14,302 nt of DNA from JAXGQD01 sp964401615 (GTDB lineage: Bacteria; Bacillota; Clostridia; Saccharofermentanales; Fastidiosipilaceae), in the NCBI GenBank assembly GCA_964401615.1, contig CAYNZF010000052.1, positions 1 through 14,302 on the forward strand, given 5' to 3'. Under the pieces are notes generated by a model. That model was not told where the DNA came from. It worked only from the letters and a program-made list of their open reading frames with translations, and did not search any database. Shown here piece after piece: positions 1 to 7,406 of the stretch. The position numbers and the translations under genes are program-made. Every line of letters starts with the position of its first letter. Within the stretch, counting starts at the first letter, position 1.

Positions 1-336
1 CAAAGTGGCGACCAGAGTCTTCCCTTCACCGGTTCTCATTTCAGCGATGCGACCTTGATGCAAGACGATGCCGCCAATGATTTGAACCTGATAATGTTTC
101 ATGCCCAGAACACGCCAGGCTGCCTCTCGGCAGACTGCGAAGGCTTCAGGCAGAAGGTCATCCAGACTTTCACCGTTTTGGTAACGTTCTTTGAATTCGA
201 CGGTTTTGGCTTTTAATTGATGTTCGTCCAGCTTGGCTAAAGCACTTTCAAAACTTTCAGTTTTTTCAACCAGGGGCATGATTTTCTTGATTTCTCGGTC
301 ACTGTGGCTGCCAAATACTTTATTTAAAATTCCCAT
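1..336 (-). CDS. secA: SecA preprotein translocase ATPase, N-terminal part (cut by window edge)
   Basis: SecA is the ATPase motor that pushes unfolded preproteins through SecYEG at the inner face of the membrane. Only the first 112 residues are present; the reading frame runs off the window. The start MGILNKVFGS is typical of SecA. The motif MRTGEGKTLVATL at residues 100-112 is the Walker A/P-loop of nucleotide-binding domain 1, preceded by the conserved run HYQVQIIGG around residues 81-89. The ATG at 334-336 has an AAGAGGA ribosome-binding site just upstream. The gene starts 15 bases after the stop of the yerC-like gene, so the two are probably co-transcribed from the promoter at about 699-727. 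Identity is very secure from the P-loop context; nothing can be said about the missing remainder. Confidence 0.96.
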   Translation of the reverse strand, partial: MGILNKVFGSHSDREIKKIMPLVEKTESFESALAKLDEHQLKAKTVEFKERYQNGESLDDLLPEAFAVCREAAWRVLGMKHYQVQIIGGIVLHQGRIAEMRTGEGKTLVATL

Positions 337-351
337 ATATCCTCTTCTTGC

Positions 352-651
352 TTATGACTTATCTTCAGTTTCTAAGCGCGCAAGTATCGTGCTATATCCA
401 TTTTCTCCATAGTTCAGGGCGCGATTGACACGACTGATCGTGGCGGCGGAAGCACCGGTCTGCTTTCCAATGTCGGCATAAGTCATTTTCTCTTTCAGTA
501 ATCTGGCTACTGCAAAACGTTGGGCCAGAGATTGGAGTTCTGCTACGGTACAAAGATCCGTGAAAAAAGCTTGACACTCCTCAGTTGACTCCAGGGCTTG
601 AACAGCGCGATAGAGTTCCAGCACATCCTTGTCCCAGCGGTCTGATTGCAT
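352..651 (-). CDS. yerC: YerC/YecD-family TrpR-related DNA-binding protein
   Basis: This small 99-residue protein belongs to the TrpR-like YerC/YecD group, common in Bacillota and of poorly defined function. The helix-turn-helix lies at about residues 57-80, with TYADIGKQTGASAATISRV giving the recognition helix and RALNYG following it. The preceding helices (SLAQRFAVARLLKEK) match the TrpR fold. The ATG at 649-651 has GGAGG at about 8 bases upstream, so the start is firm. It is the first gene after a sigma-A-like promoter (699-727) and is followed closely by secA, so it may form a two-gene unit with it. There is no sign of an effector-binding domain beyond the TrpR core. The family call is confident; the regulatory target is unknown, and autoregulation is only a guess. 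Confidence 0.88.
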   Translation of the reverse strand: MQSDRWDKDVLELYRAVQALESTEECQAFFTDLCTVAELQSLAQRFAVARLLKEKMTYADIGKQTGASAATISRVNRALNYGENGYSTILARLETEDKS

Positions 652-698
652 AAGCGGCCTCCGTTTCCTGACTTTGGCGGTAACAAATTTCCTTAGAC

Positions 699-727
699 AT
701 CTTACCCCAAACAGACCTATTTCACAA
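699..727 (-). promoter_or_regulatory. Sigma-A-like promoter for yerC-secA
   Basis: Read on the minus strand, TTGTGA (722-727) and TAAGAT (699-704) are separated by exactly 17 bases. They sit about 50 bases upstream of the yerC-like start, in the gap behind the TadE-like gene. This fits a housekeeping -35/-10 pair. It was found by eye from consensus, with no transcript data. Confidence 0.6.
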
Positions 728-805
728 TGAAAAGCCTCAGCGAACCAGCTTCATTTCCTCATTTAAAAACAGGATCGCAGTCTCAAGCTGATCGTCTCCC
801 CTTGA

Positions 806-1765
806 TCAAGGTTCTTCTGCAAAACCATCCTTGACTATTTCGATTGCTACACCCCGCGCGCCCGCCACGCGCTGCTTGCTTTCCAGAATCTGCAGCTGCA
901 GGAAAGGACTGTTTTCAGGAACCACGATCAACAAACTTTTTTTCACTATCGGACCGGTTTCTGCACTCCCGTTAAAAGCCGTCAAATCATCCATCCATTC
1001 TTCAAATGCTTCTGTCAGACTACTGCCCCCGCGGTAGGCGGGCGCCAGCAGATTGATGCTCTTGATCATCGTGACTTTGCCGTCTTCAGCTCGTGCCACC
1101 ACAGGATGAAAAGTGCTTAAATTGCCACCGTATTTTTTTTGAAAAGCTTTCCCGCGACTTAAGTTGTCCCATGACCAAATGTCTGCAGGAACAGCATCAG
1201 CGTCTGATTCTGCACTTTCCGCTTCTGCGGTTTTATTACCACGCCAGTCGTTAATCAATATAGTCTGCGAGCGGGAGAGATCTTCCCATATCCCCGGAAT
1301 TTTGTAGAAAAGATGCAATCGTCCCAGTCGGGAATTTTGTGGAATTTGCAGAAATATCCGGCTGTCCTTGAGCAGAGAAAAATTGAGTTGATTGTCGAAA
1401 ATTTCGTTGAACCATAGGTTCAGCCGTTCGGAAAGCAAGCCGCTGCTCAGCTTGCTTATTCCGGCATCCTTGAGCACAGTGGCAAAAGGCGAGTTCAACA
1501 CGCTTGTCTCCTCAGACACATCGGAATTTTTTCCTTTTAGATTGTGCTCATAGTCTTCACTTGTGCTGATTTGATGCTGAGCGGCCAAAATTAAATTGCT
1601 TTCTTTGCCGAGGCGCCGGAGAGCAGAAAACGCTGACAATTCAGCGGAAACGGCATGCACACTCAAGGCGAGCTGCAGAAAAACCAGTATCAGCAATGGC
1701 AAGGTCAACGCAGCTTCGAGACTCATGGACGCCGCTTCAGTCTTTTGCAATTGTTTTTTTATCAT
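806..1765 (-). CDS. TadE-like / pseudopilin-like membrane-anchored protein
   Basis: This is a 319-residue protein with a short positively charged N-terminus, then SMSLEAALTLPLLILVFLQL at residues 13-32. That Glu-led hydrophobic segment is the hallmark of TadE-type minor pseudopilins in Bacillota. The rest is a soluble, presumably extracellular domain that I do not recognise, and it is longer than classical TadE proteins (roughly 120-200 residues). The ATG at 1763-1765 is chosen because AGGAGGAG lies 11 bases upstream. A longer in-frame start upstream would lie inside the DUF5702 gene and has no such site. Its start overlaps the end of the DUF5702 gene by 29 bases, so translation is probably linked. 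After its TGA stop the same frame stays open for 22 more codons (see findings). The role is likely in assembly or display of a tad-type pilus; the exact function is unknown. Confidence 0.7.
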   Translation of the reverse strand: MIKKQLQKTEAASMSLEAALTLPLLILVFLQLALSVHAVSAELSAFSALRRLGKESNLILAAQHQISTSEDYEHNLKGKNSDVSEETSVLNSPFATVLKDAGISKLSSGLLSERLNLWFNEIFDNQLNFSLLKDSRIFLQIPQNSRLGRLHLFYKIPGIWEDLSRSQTILINDWRGNKTAEAESAESDADAVPADIWSWDNLSRGKAFQKKYGGNLSTFHPVVARAEDGKVTMIKSINLLAPAYRGGSSLTEAFEEWMDDLTAFNGSAETGPIVKKSLLIVVPENSPFLQLQILESKQRVAGARGVAIEIVKDGFAEEP

Positions 1766-3197
1766 AGACTGCGTAACTCCTCCTGAGTGTGAATACTTCA
1801 TGCATTTCAGTGAAGTAGGGGCTGGACCAGTCCAGCTCCAGATTGGCGCTGATGTAAAAATCACTCCCAAAATCCTCTTTGATAGAAACACATAGCCGTT
1901 CCAGGAGTCGTTCTTGAGGGACTGTCATCAACATCAGGCGCAGATAATCATGGTAACGAGTAGCCGTTTTCATGTTTTCGGTATAGGGCAAAAGTGCTGC
2001 GGCTTCTCCTTTGATGAGTTTTTTCGTATCCTCAGCGGCTTCTTTCAGTCCAATGATACCGACTATGCTGTAAGTTATTGCTTCAGGTGGAATGTTGACT
2101 TCACCAATACTGACCACCGCAATTGCTAGAGCTAGAATTTCTGCAGTTTTACGGTAGAGTTCCATTTTCTCTTTATTCCCCAGGATGCTGCCGATTTGGC
2201 AAGCCAGACGAATAAGATAAAGCTTGTTCCTGACTTTTTGTTCAGCTTCCCTGCTTTTAGCTCCGGTCAAAAGGAATTCAACACTCAGGTTCGTTTTGTT
2301 AAGATCCTTCTCTAATGCATGCCCGCGCAAACTTTCGGTGATCGGGTAGTCACCCGCAAGACCTTCAACGTGTACTTGAGCCGGAAACATGCGCAGGGCA
2401 TATTCATTGAGTCCCAATCTTTCATAGCCTGTACCGACCTCAAAATCCATCATGGCTTGAGCATCCGCCAGGAGCTGAAAAATGTTTTCAGCCTCAACGG
2501 CTGAGCCTTCTTGCTCTCCACCCAATGATATTCCGCTCGCCAGCCCATCTTGCAACTCTTTTTTCAACGCAGACAGCACCTGAACGGTCAGCCCTCCTGA
2601 AGAAGGCAGGTTTTCGCTTGTCTCGTCGACCTCGTTGTCCTTCACAGTATCCAGATAATCGGAAAATTCACTTACCCCTATGTTGTTTTGAGTTTCTGCG
2701 AGTTGATCATCCATGAGCGCAAGTTCCTGGTTTTGGACCCCGCCTTGAATTTGTTTCATAAATATAAGAAGTTGTTCTGCCAGAACTAATGGAAAGCGAG
2801 GCTTCATGAACGCGTTGATCTGCTCTTGCAGGGCTAAAGGTTCCAGCAAAGGATCGCTCAAAGCAAATGCATAGTCCCCGGCCCCCTCAATATCTCTGAA
2901 ACTCTCTTCGACGTCTTCGTTCTCAGCCAGCCATTCAGCCAGTTTTTCGTGCATGCCCCACAAACCATAATGCGAATACAGTTTTACGTCATACAGGGAA
3001 AGGGCTCGCTCAGTCTCCTGCTCCAGCTTGTTTCCCGCTTGCGTCTGCAAAAGAAGGTTTTTCGCCCCTCCTAAAACAATGATGTTCAGGAGCAGCAAGG
3101 AAATCATAATACAGGCAAAAAACAGGCTGATGCCCGCCGCCTCTTGTTTCTTCAACACGTCTCCGCAGCGCAGCCGCAGCACCCTTTGTTCCTTCAT
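1737..3197 (-). CDS. DUF5702 domain protein of tad-type pilus cluster
   Basis: The 486-residue product has one N-terminal membrane segment at about residues 22-45 (ISLFFACIMISLLLLNIIVL). A region resembling the start of the family follows: ERALSLYDVKLYSHYGLWG at residues 63-81. The segment NLSVEFLLTGAKSREAEQKV (303-322) with NKLYLIRLACQIGSIL after it, and the later RYHDYLRLMLM (414-424), match what I recall of DUF5702 proteins, which occur in tad-like loci of Clostridia. A second moderately hydrophobic stretch lies at about 352-385. The ATG at 3195-3197 overlaps the upstream TGA as ATGA, a typical coupled start. The protein is probably anchored with its large domain outside the membrane. Molecular function is unknown for the whole family; pilus association is inferred from neighbours. 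Confidence 0.75.
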   Translation of the reverse strand: MKEQRVLRLRCGDVLKKQEAAGISLFFACIMISLLLLNIIVLGGAKNLLLQTQAGNKLEQETERALSLYDVKLYSHYGLWGMHEKLAEWLAENEDVEESFRDIEGAGDYAFALSDPLLEPLALQEQINAFMKPRFPLVLAEQLLIFMKQIQGGVQNQELALMDDQLAETQNNIGVSEFSDYLDTVKDNEVDETSENLPSSGGLTVQVLSALKKELQDGLASGISLGGEQEGSAVEAENIFQLLADAQAMMDFEVGTGYERLGLNEYALRMFPAQVHVEGLAGDYPITESLRGHALEKDLNKTNLSVEFLLTGAKSREAEQKVRNKLYLIRLACQIGSILGNKEKMELYRKTAEILALAIAVVSIGEVNIPPEAITYSIVGIIGLKEAAEDTKKLIKGEAAALLPYTENMKTATRYHDYLRLMLMTVPQERLLERLCVSIKEDFGSDFYISANLELDWSSPYFTEMHEVFTLRRSYAVYDKKTIAKD

Positions 3198-3532
3198 GGC
3201 GATACACCAATTCCGGAAGCCGGGTCACCCTTTGCTGCGATTTCTGTATCTGAAGGAATATCCAGGAGCCGCTTAAAAAGAAGGACATTGTCTTCCACAA
3301 TCGATAGATTGTCTTTTAAGGCATCCACGTGACTTTCCAGCTGCGGCAGCTGTTCTTCCCCGTAAAACGCGCGATAAACCGACTTGCCGTCCATGGCTGC
3401 ACGCGAGGACCGATTTTCCGCCAGGGCTTGTCGATTCACAGCCTCGTAAGCAGGAAAGGCCAGGCTGGCGGATACCAGAACCAAAGTCATACTGAGGGGA
3501 AAAACGAGGGCGGTCTCAATCGATCTGGACAT
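3194..3532 (-). CDS. Small TadE-like pseudopilin
   Basis: This 112-residue protein starts MSRSIETALVFPLSMTLVLV. It has a membrane segment from about residue 7 to 27 led by Glu6, the pattern seen in TadE-like and pseudopilin N-termini. The remaining 85 residues are mostly charged and helical-looking, with no recognised domain. The ATG at 3530-3532 is favoured because a near-perfect GGAGGTGA site ends four bases before it. An in-frame TTG at 3548-3550 would swallow that site and is rejected. It is the first gene of a three-gene set coupled by an ATGA overlap. A gap of about 100 bases separates it from pheT, and I see no convincing terminator there, so read-through from pheST is possible. Confidence 0.72.
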   Translation of the reverse strand: MSRSIETALVFPLSMTLVLVSASLAFPAYEAVNRQALAENRSSRAAMDGKSVYRAFYGEEQLPQLESHVDALKDNLSIVEDNVLLFKRLLDIPSDTEIAAKGDPASGIGVSP

Positions 3533-3636
3533 AAAATCACCTCCGCCCAAAGTATATGCAGAGGTGACGCATCAGGTTTGCGGATCGTTCGGACAATATT
3601 TCGCGTTCTTACCGAAAAATCTTCATTGATCGAGTA

Positions 3637-6069
3637 TCAGGCTCTGATATCCGCTTGATGTGTTTCGGCCAGAGTCGCGATGATTTTTTCCATGGCCAGA
3701 CCGACTTCCTCATCCGTAAGCGTGCGCTCCTGACTGCGGAAAACCAGACTGTAGGCCATTGACCTTTTGCCTTCTTCAACTTGTTTCCCTTGATAGATAT
3801 CAAAAAGCTCAGCCCGAAGCAGATTCGGTTTACCTGCCTTCATTATGCTGGCTTCGATATCCGCTGCGGCAATTTCTCGATCCAAGGTAAAAGCCAGATC
3901 GCGCTTGACAGCCGGGAATTTCGGCAGTGCTTTTTGACTTCTGCGCAGATTGGCCGCTTCGCTCATTTTCTCAAGATCAAGCTCCAGATAAGCAGTCGAT
4001 TCCGGAGAACCAAAACGCTTGTTGACGCGTGGCAAAATATAGCAGGCGTAACCAATCCGTGTGTCACCCAAATAAACGCTGCCACTGCGGTAGGGGTTCG
4101 AAGCGGGATGTTGTGTATCCTTGACCCATTTCAAATCGGACAACCCCAATTGCTCCGCCAGCTCCTGAACAAGGGCTTTCAAGGTAAAGAAGGATTCCCC
4201 TGAACTTTTTTCTTCGTTGACGTTGTAACATACGGCCGCCAGTTTTACTTTTTCTTCGGGCAGAACATCTCCGGAGATCATGCTTCCGAACACCGTACCC
4301 AACTCAAAAAAGCGTGCCCCTGCGTGACCTCGTTTGGCGTTGCTGGCTGCCATTTTCAACATGCTGGGCAGCATGCTGCTGCGCATCACACTGTAGTCTT
4401 CGGCTGCGTTTCGCAGCTGCACCCTTTGTCGCAGAGGGCTGTCGGCGGGCAGATCCACAAGATCATCCAGTTTGGGGCTTTCGAAAGTATAACTGAAGGC
4501 TTGATAGTAACCCTGGCCCAGGCAGACTTCCATGATTTTTTCGCGCAGTTTTTGACGGGCATTCAAGCCTCCGCGCGTAAAAGATTTTCCGGAAAGCAAA
4601 GTGGCCGGAATATTGTTGTATCCATGAAAACGAGCCACCTCCTCGGTCAGGTCCGCTTCACCCTCCAGATCCGGCCTGAAAGTGGGCATTTCCAGCAATC
4701 CGTGAACATGCTTGTCATTTTGTTCTCGTTCCAGGCTCACGCAGCCGACCCGGTGCAGAATATCTTCCATCTCCGTACCGTCAATTTGTGTGCCTAAAAA
4801 ACGGTTGATGCGTTCAGAATCCCAGGCAATTTGCACCGCTTGCGGCTGATCGCCCAGCGCGGCCGCTTCTCCTTGACACACCTGGCCACAAGCCAGTTGT
4901 TCCACAAGTTCACAGGCCCTGTTAATTGCCCTTTCAGTGTTATTGACATCCAGTCCTTTTTCAAAGCGGCTTGATGATTCGGTGCGAAGTCCTAGTTTTT
5001 GAGCTGTTTCTCTGACACTGTCCGCTTTAAACGTCGCTGATTCAAAGACTATGGTTGTAGTCGAAGCGGTGATACCCGAATTGATGCCGCCCATTATCCC
5101 TGCCACCGCCATCGGCTGCTGAGCATCACAAATCAGCAGCATCGCCTGGTCAAGTTTGCGTTCCTGTTCATCAAGGGTTATGATCATTTCTCCCGGATTT
5201 GCGCGGCGAACCACGACTTCAGCACCGCCGATATTTTTCAGGTCAAACGCATGCAGGGGCTGGCCCAATTCCAGCATGACATAGTTCGTGATGTCCACGA
5301 TGTTATTTATGGGTCTCATGCCCGCAGCCCTGAGGCGCTTTTGCATCCAAAGCGGTGAAGGTCCGACTTTCACATCTGTCACTACTCTGCCTCTGTATGC
5401 GTAGCAAAGGTCAGCAGCCCGGTTGTCGACTTTGATAAAATCAGCGCTTTGTTTGTGATTTTTCGCGACTACGACGGGCGAGAAGGGCTCAAATTCCTGT
5501 CGATAGGTGATTGCAATCTCTCTGCCCAGGCCCTCCATCGAAAAGCAGTCCGGCCGGTTAGAAGTAATTTCGAACTCGATGCTCGTTTCATCAAGATGCA
5601 TGGCTTTTTGTATGCTGATCCCAATTTCGGTCGCCGCGGGCAAAATGTAAATGCCATCTTCGACTGCGTCAGGGAAATCTTCAACGGTATAGCCCAATTC
5701 CTGAATCGAGCACAGCATCCCCTCTGAAACTTCGCCACGCAATTTGCCTTTTTTGATCTTCAGACCTCCGGCCAGGATCGAACCATCCAGCGCAACCGGT
5801 ACTATCTGACCCTCCGCCACATTCGGCGCGCCGGTTACAATTTGCAGGTGCTCTGCTTGACCTACGTCCAATTGACAAATCAAGAGACTGTCCGCGTTGG
5901 GGTGCTTGACGATCGATACGATTTGTCCGCTCACCACCTTGCTGATCTCAGAGCCTTCAACTTTGTAGCCTTCAACCTTTGAACCGGAGTCCGTCAAATC
6001 GTCGCACAGTGTCTTTGTGTCGACCTTGATCGGGGTGAAATCTTTTAGCCAACTTAATACTGCTATCAT
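3637..6069 (-). CDS. pheT: Phenylalanine-tRNA ligase beta subunit
   Basis: PheT forms the alpha2-beta2 enzyme with PheS that charges tRNA-Phe in the cytoplasm; the beta chain carries tRNA binding and editing. The 810-residue length is normal. In order: a tRNA-binding OB-type domain at about residues 40-150 (GQIVSIVKHPNADSL, IVTGAPNV), then the B3/B4 editing region with MRPINNIVDITNYVMLELGQ at 251-270 followed by PLHAFD. GLRTESSSRFEKGLD is at 360-374. The B5 and catalytic-like core follow (RPDLEGEADLTEEVARFHGY). The C-terminal FDX-ACB anticodon-binding domain starts near FPAVKRDLAFTLDREI and ends close to the stop. The ATG at 6067-6069 follows a GTGAGGT site and lies 7 bases from the pheS stop, so the two are one operon under the T-box. 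Nothing appears missing. Confidence 0.98.
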   Translation of the reverse strand: MIAVLSWLKDFTPIKVDTKTLCDDLTDSGSKVEGYKVEGSEISKVVSGQIVSIVKHPNADSLLICQLDVGQAEHLQIVTGAPNVAEGQIVPVALDGSILAGGLKIKKGKLRGEVSEGMLCSIQELGYTVEDFPDAVEDGIYILPAATEIGISIQKAMHLDETSIEFEITSNRPDCFSMEGLGREIAITYRQEFEPFSPVVVAKNHKQSADFIKVDNRAADLCYAYRGRVVTDVKVGPSPLWMQKRLRAAGMRPINNIVDITNYVMLELGQPLHAFDLKNIGGAEVVVRRANPGEMIITLDEQERKLDQAMLLICDAQQPMAVAGIMGGINSGITASTTTIVFESATFKADSVRETAQKLGLRTESSSRFEKGLDVNNTERAINRACELVEQLACGQVCQGEAAALGDQPQAVQIAWDSERINRFLGTQIDGTEMEDILHRVGCVSLEREQNDKHVHGLLEMPTFRPDLEGEADLTEEVARFHGYNNIPATLLSGKSFTRGGLNARQKLREKIMEVCLGQGYYQAFSYTFESPKLDDLVDLPADSPLRQRVQLRNAAEDYSVMRSSMLPSMLKMAASNAKRGHAGARFFELGTVFGSMISGDVLPEEKVKLAAVCYNVNEEKSSGESFFTLKALVQELAEQLGLSDLKWVKDTQHPASNPYRSGSVYLGDTRIGYACYILPRVNKRFGSPESTAYLELDLEKMSEAANLRRSQKALPKFPAVKRDLAFTLDREIAAADIEASIMKAGKPNLLRAELFDIYQGKQVEEGKRSMAYSLVFRSQERTLTDEEVGLAMEKIIATLAETHQADIRA

Positions 6070-6076
6070 GTTTACC

Positions 6077-7117
6077 TCACTTAAACTGCTCTAAGAACGA
6101 CAGATTGTTTTCATACATATTACGAATGTCGTCAATGTCAAATCGCGCCATGGCTGTCCGCTCAACGCCGATTCCAAATGCAAAACCGCTGTAAATACTC
6201 GTATCGATACCGCTTTGTTCGAGTACCCAGGGATGAACCATGCCCGCGCCAAGCACTTCAACGAAGCCTTCATTTTTACAGGTCGGACAGCCTGTGCCGC
6301 CGCATCTCCAGCAAGTCACATCGACTTCGCAGCTTGGTTCGGTGAATGGAAAATGGTGTGGGCGCAGGCGGATTTTAGTGTCTGCACCGAACAGTTCCCG
6401 GGCAAAAAGCTGCAGGGTTCCGACTAAGTCGCTCATTGCTACATTTTTGTCGACGACCATGCCTTCGATTTGATGGAATATCGGTGAATGGGTGGCATCC
6501 GGTGTGTCAGTGCGATAGACCCTGCCCGGGCAAATCATTTTAAACGGCGGCTTGACGGTTTCCATTGTTCTTACTTGCACCGGGGAGGTCTGTGTCCTTA
6601 AAATGACTTCGGGATTGACATAGAAGGTGTCTTTTTCATCTCTGGCCGGATGGCCTTCGGGTATGCGCAGCAATTCAAAATTATATTTTACGTACTCAAC
6701 CTCAGGACCTTCCTGCACGCTGTATCCCATGCCCATAAAAATGTCAGAAATCAAATCGATGGTTTGTTGAATGGGATGTCTGGCACCTCGGCTGACGAAG
6801 CGGGCAGGCAAAGTGATGTCGATGGCCTGGGCTTTCAGTTTGATTTGTTCTTCAAGCTCAGATATGCGCTCGAGTTTTTCTTTCAGGCCTTCTTCCATGC
6901 GCGCTCTGCGTTCGTTGACCAATTGACCGAACTTCGGCCGTTCATCACCTGAAAGCTGACCCATTGATTTCATCATGCTGCTCAGGGCGCTTTTTTTGCC
7001 AAAATATTTAACGCGGATCTCTTCCAAGTCTCTGCCGGATTTGGCTGCGTCCAGAGCCGAAGTGTAAGCTTCGTGCAAGCTGCTCAGCTGCTGTTTCAGT
7101 TGTTCAAAAAGGTTCAT
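6077..7117 (-). CDS. pheS: Phenylalanine-tRNA ligase alpha subunit
   Basis: PheS is the catalytic subunit that makes Phe-AMP and charges tRNA-Phe. The 346 residues begin with a helical coiled-coil arm (about 1-100). The class II core follows: motif 2 around FKMICPGRVYRTDTPDATHS (192-211) and HQIEGMVVD, then PFTEPSCEVDV (257-267). A four-cysteine knuckle lies at Cys269, 272, 277 and 280. Motif 3 is GFAFGIGVERTAMARFDIDD (311-330). The ATG at 7115-7117 is chosen over upstream in-frame starts because GGAGGAG sits immediately before it, and because the upstream stretch is the T-box terminator. It is the first gene after the T-box leader, so expression should rise when uncharged tRNA-Phe accumulates. 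Identity is secure. Confidence 0.98.
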   Translation of the reverse strand: MNLFEQLKQQLSSLHEAYTSALDAAKSGRDLEEIRVKYFGKKSALSSMMKSMGQLSGDERPKFGQLVNERRARMEEGLKEKLERISELEEQIKLKAQAIDITLPARFVSRGARHPIQQTIDLISDIFMGMGYSVQEGPEVEYVKYNFELLRIPEGHPARDEKDTFYVNPEVILRTQTSPVQVRTMETVKPPFKMICPGRVYRTDTPDATHSPIFHQIEGMVVDKNVAMSDLVGTLQLFARELFGADTKIRLRPHHFPFTEPSCEVDVTCWRCGGTGCPTCKNEGFVEVLGAGMVHPWVLEQSGIDTSIYSGFAFGIGVERTAMARFDIDDIRNMYENNLSFLEQFK

Positions 7118-7137
7118 ATCTCCTCCGTTGTTTTCCG

Positions 7138-7174
7138 AAAAAATAAAACTCCCAATCCCACAACGGGACGGAAG
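7138..7174 (-). terminator. Intrinsic terminator of the T-box leader
   Basis: On the minus strand CCGTCCC-GTTGT-GGGATTGG forms a short GC-rich hairpin, directly followed by GAGTTTTATTTTTT. It lies between the T-box core and the pheS ribosome-binding site. This is where a conditional terminator is expected, in competition with the antiterminator. Confidence 0.85.
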
Positions 7175-7325
7175 TATCCGCGGTACCACCCGAATTCCGG
7201 CAAGCCGGCACTCAAATTATTCATCTAAAACGGAAGTGAAATTCAATCGGGCGACTGTGGAGGACTTTCAGACGAGATCCTCTTCTCTGCGACAGCTGCT
7301 GCCTAATCTACTAAAATTTCCATTG
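7138..7325 (-). promoter_or_regulatory. Phe T-box riboswitch leader of pheST
   Basis: Read on the minus strand, the core T-box element GGGTGGTACCGCGG lies at 7178-7191. Its TGGT (7185-7188) would pair with the A73-CCA end of uncharged tRNA-Phe. Upstream, Stem I can be traced. AGTAG (7303-7307) is the loop-E-like motif. GGC/GCC and CTGT/ACAG helices follow, and a GAGGA/TCCTC apical stem encloses an AG-rich loop. TTC at 7238-7240, followed by A, is the best specifier codon (Phe). A GGAA/TTCC helix closes the base. The leader ends in the intrinsic terminator described separately. Mechanism known for the class: uncharged tRNA stabilises the antiterminator and lets pheST be transcribed. The helices were paired by eye; the specifier assignment is the least certain part. 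Confidence 0.93.
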
Positions 7326-7331
7326 ACGCCC

Positions 7332-7361
7332 ATAATATCACTCGCGCGTATCAATCTGCAA
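7332..7361 (-). promoter_or_regulatory. Sigma-A-like promoter of the T-box/pheST transcript
   Basis: TTGCAG (7356-7361) and TATTAT (7332-7337) on the minus strand are 18 bases apart. They would start transcription near 7325, just ahead of Stem I of the T-box. The position relative to the riboswitch supports it more than the box match alone. Confidence 0.65.
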
Positions 7362-7368
7362 GCATGTG

Positions 7369-7396
7369 TTGAAGGTAATGCCCCGGGGCCCTTCAA
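7369..7396 (-). repeat. Strong hairpin between dtd and the pheST promoter
   Basis: TTGAAGG (7369-7375) pairs with CCTTCAA (7390-7396). Between them lies the self-complementary GCCCCGGGGC (7380-7389). It begins ten bases after the dtd stop. There is no T-run on either side, so it is not a standard intrinsic terminator. It might protect the 3' end of the dtd transcript or act with Rho. Confidence 0.45.
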
Positions 7397-7406
7397 CGTA
7401 AGCCGT

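Noticed and set aside
800..811. CCTTGATCAAGG palindrome as a terminator of the pilus genes
   Set aside because: It is only a 4-base stem with a 4-base loop and no T-run, overlapping the stop codon; probably chance.
3551..3636. Possible promoter (TATACT at about 3552-3557, minus strand) or terminator between pheT and the TadE-like gene
   Set aside because: There is no -35 match at the right distance, and the only hairpin (TTTCG/CGAAA) is weak with no T-run behind it. Whether the trio has its own promoter remains open.
3781..4797. Plus-strand open frames opposite pheT (3781-4203 and 4324-4797)
   Set aside because: They lie fully antisense to a clearly coding, full-length pheT, have no recognisable domain, and their codons simply mirror pheT.
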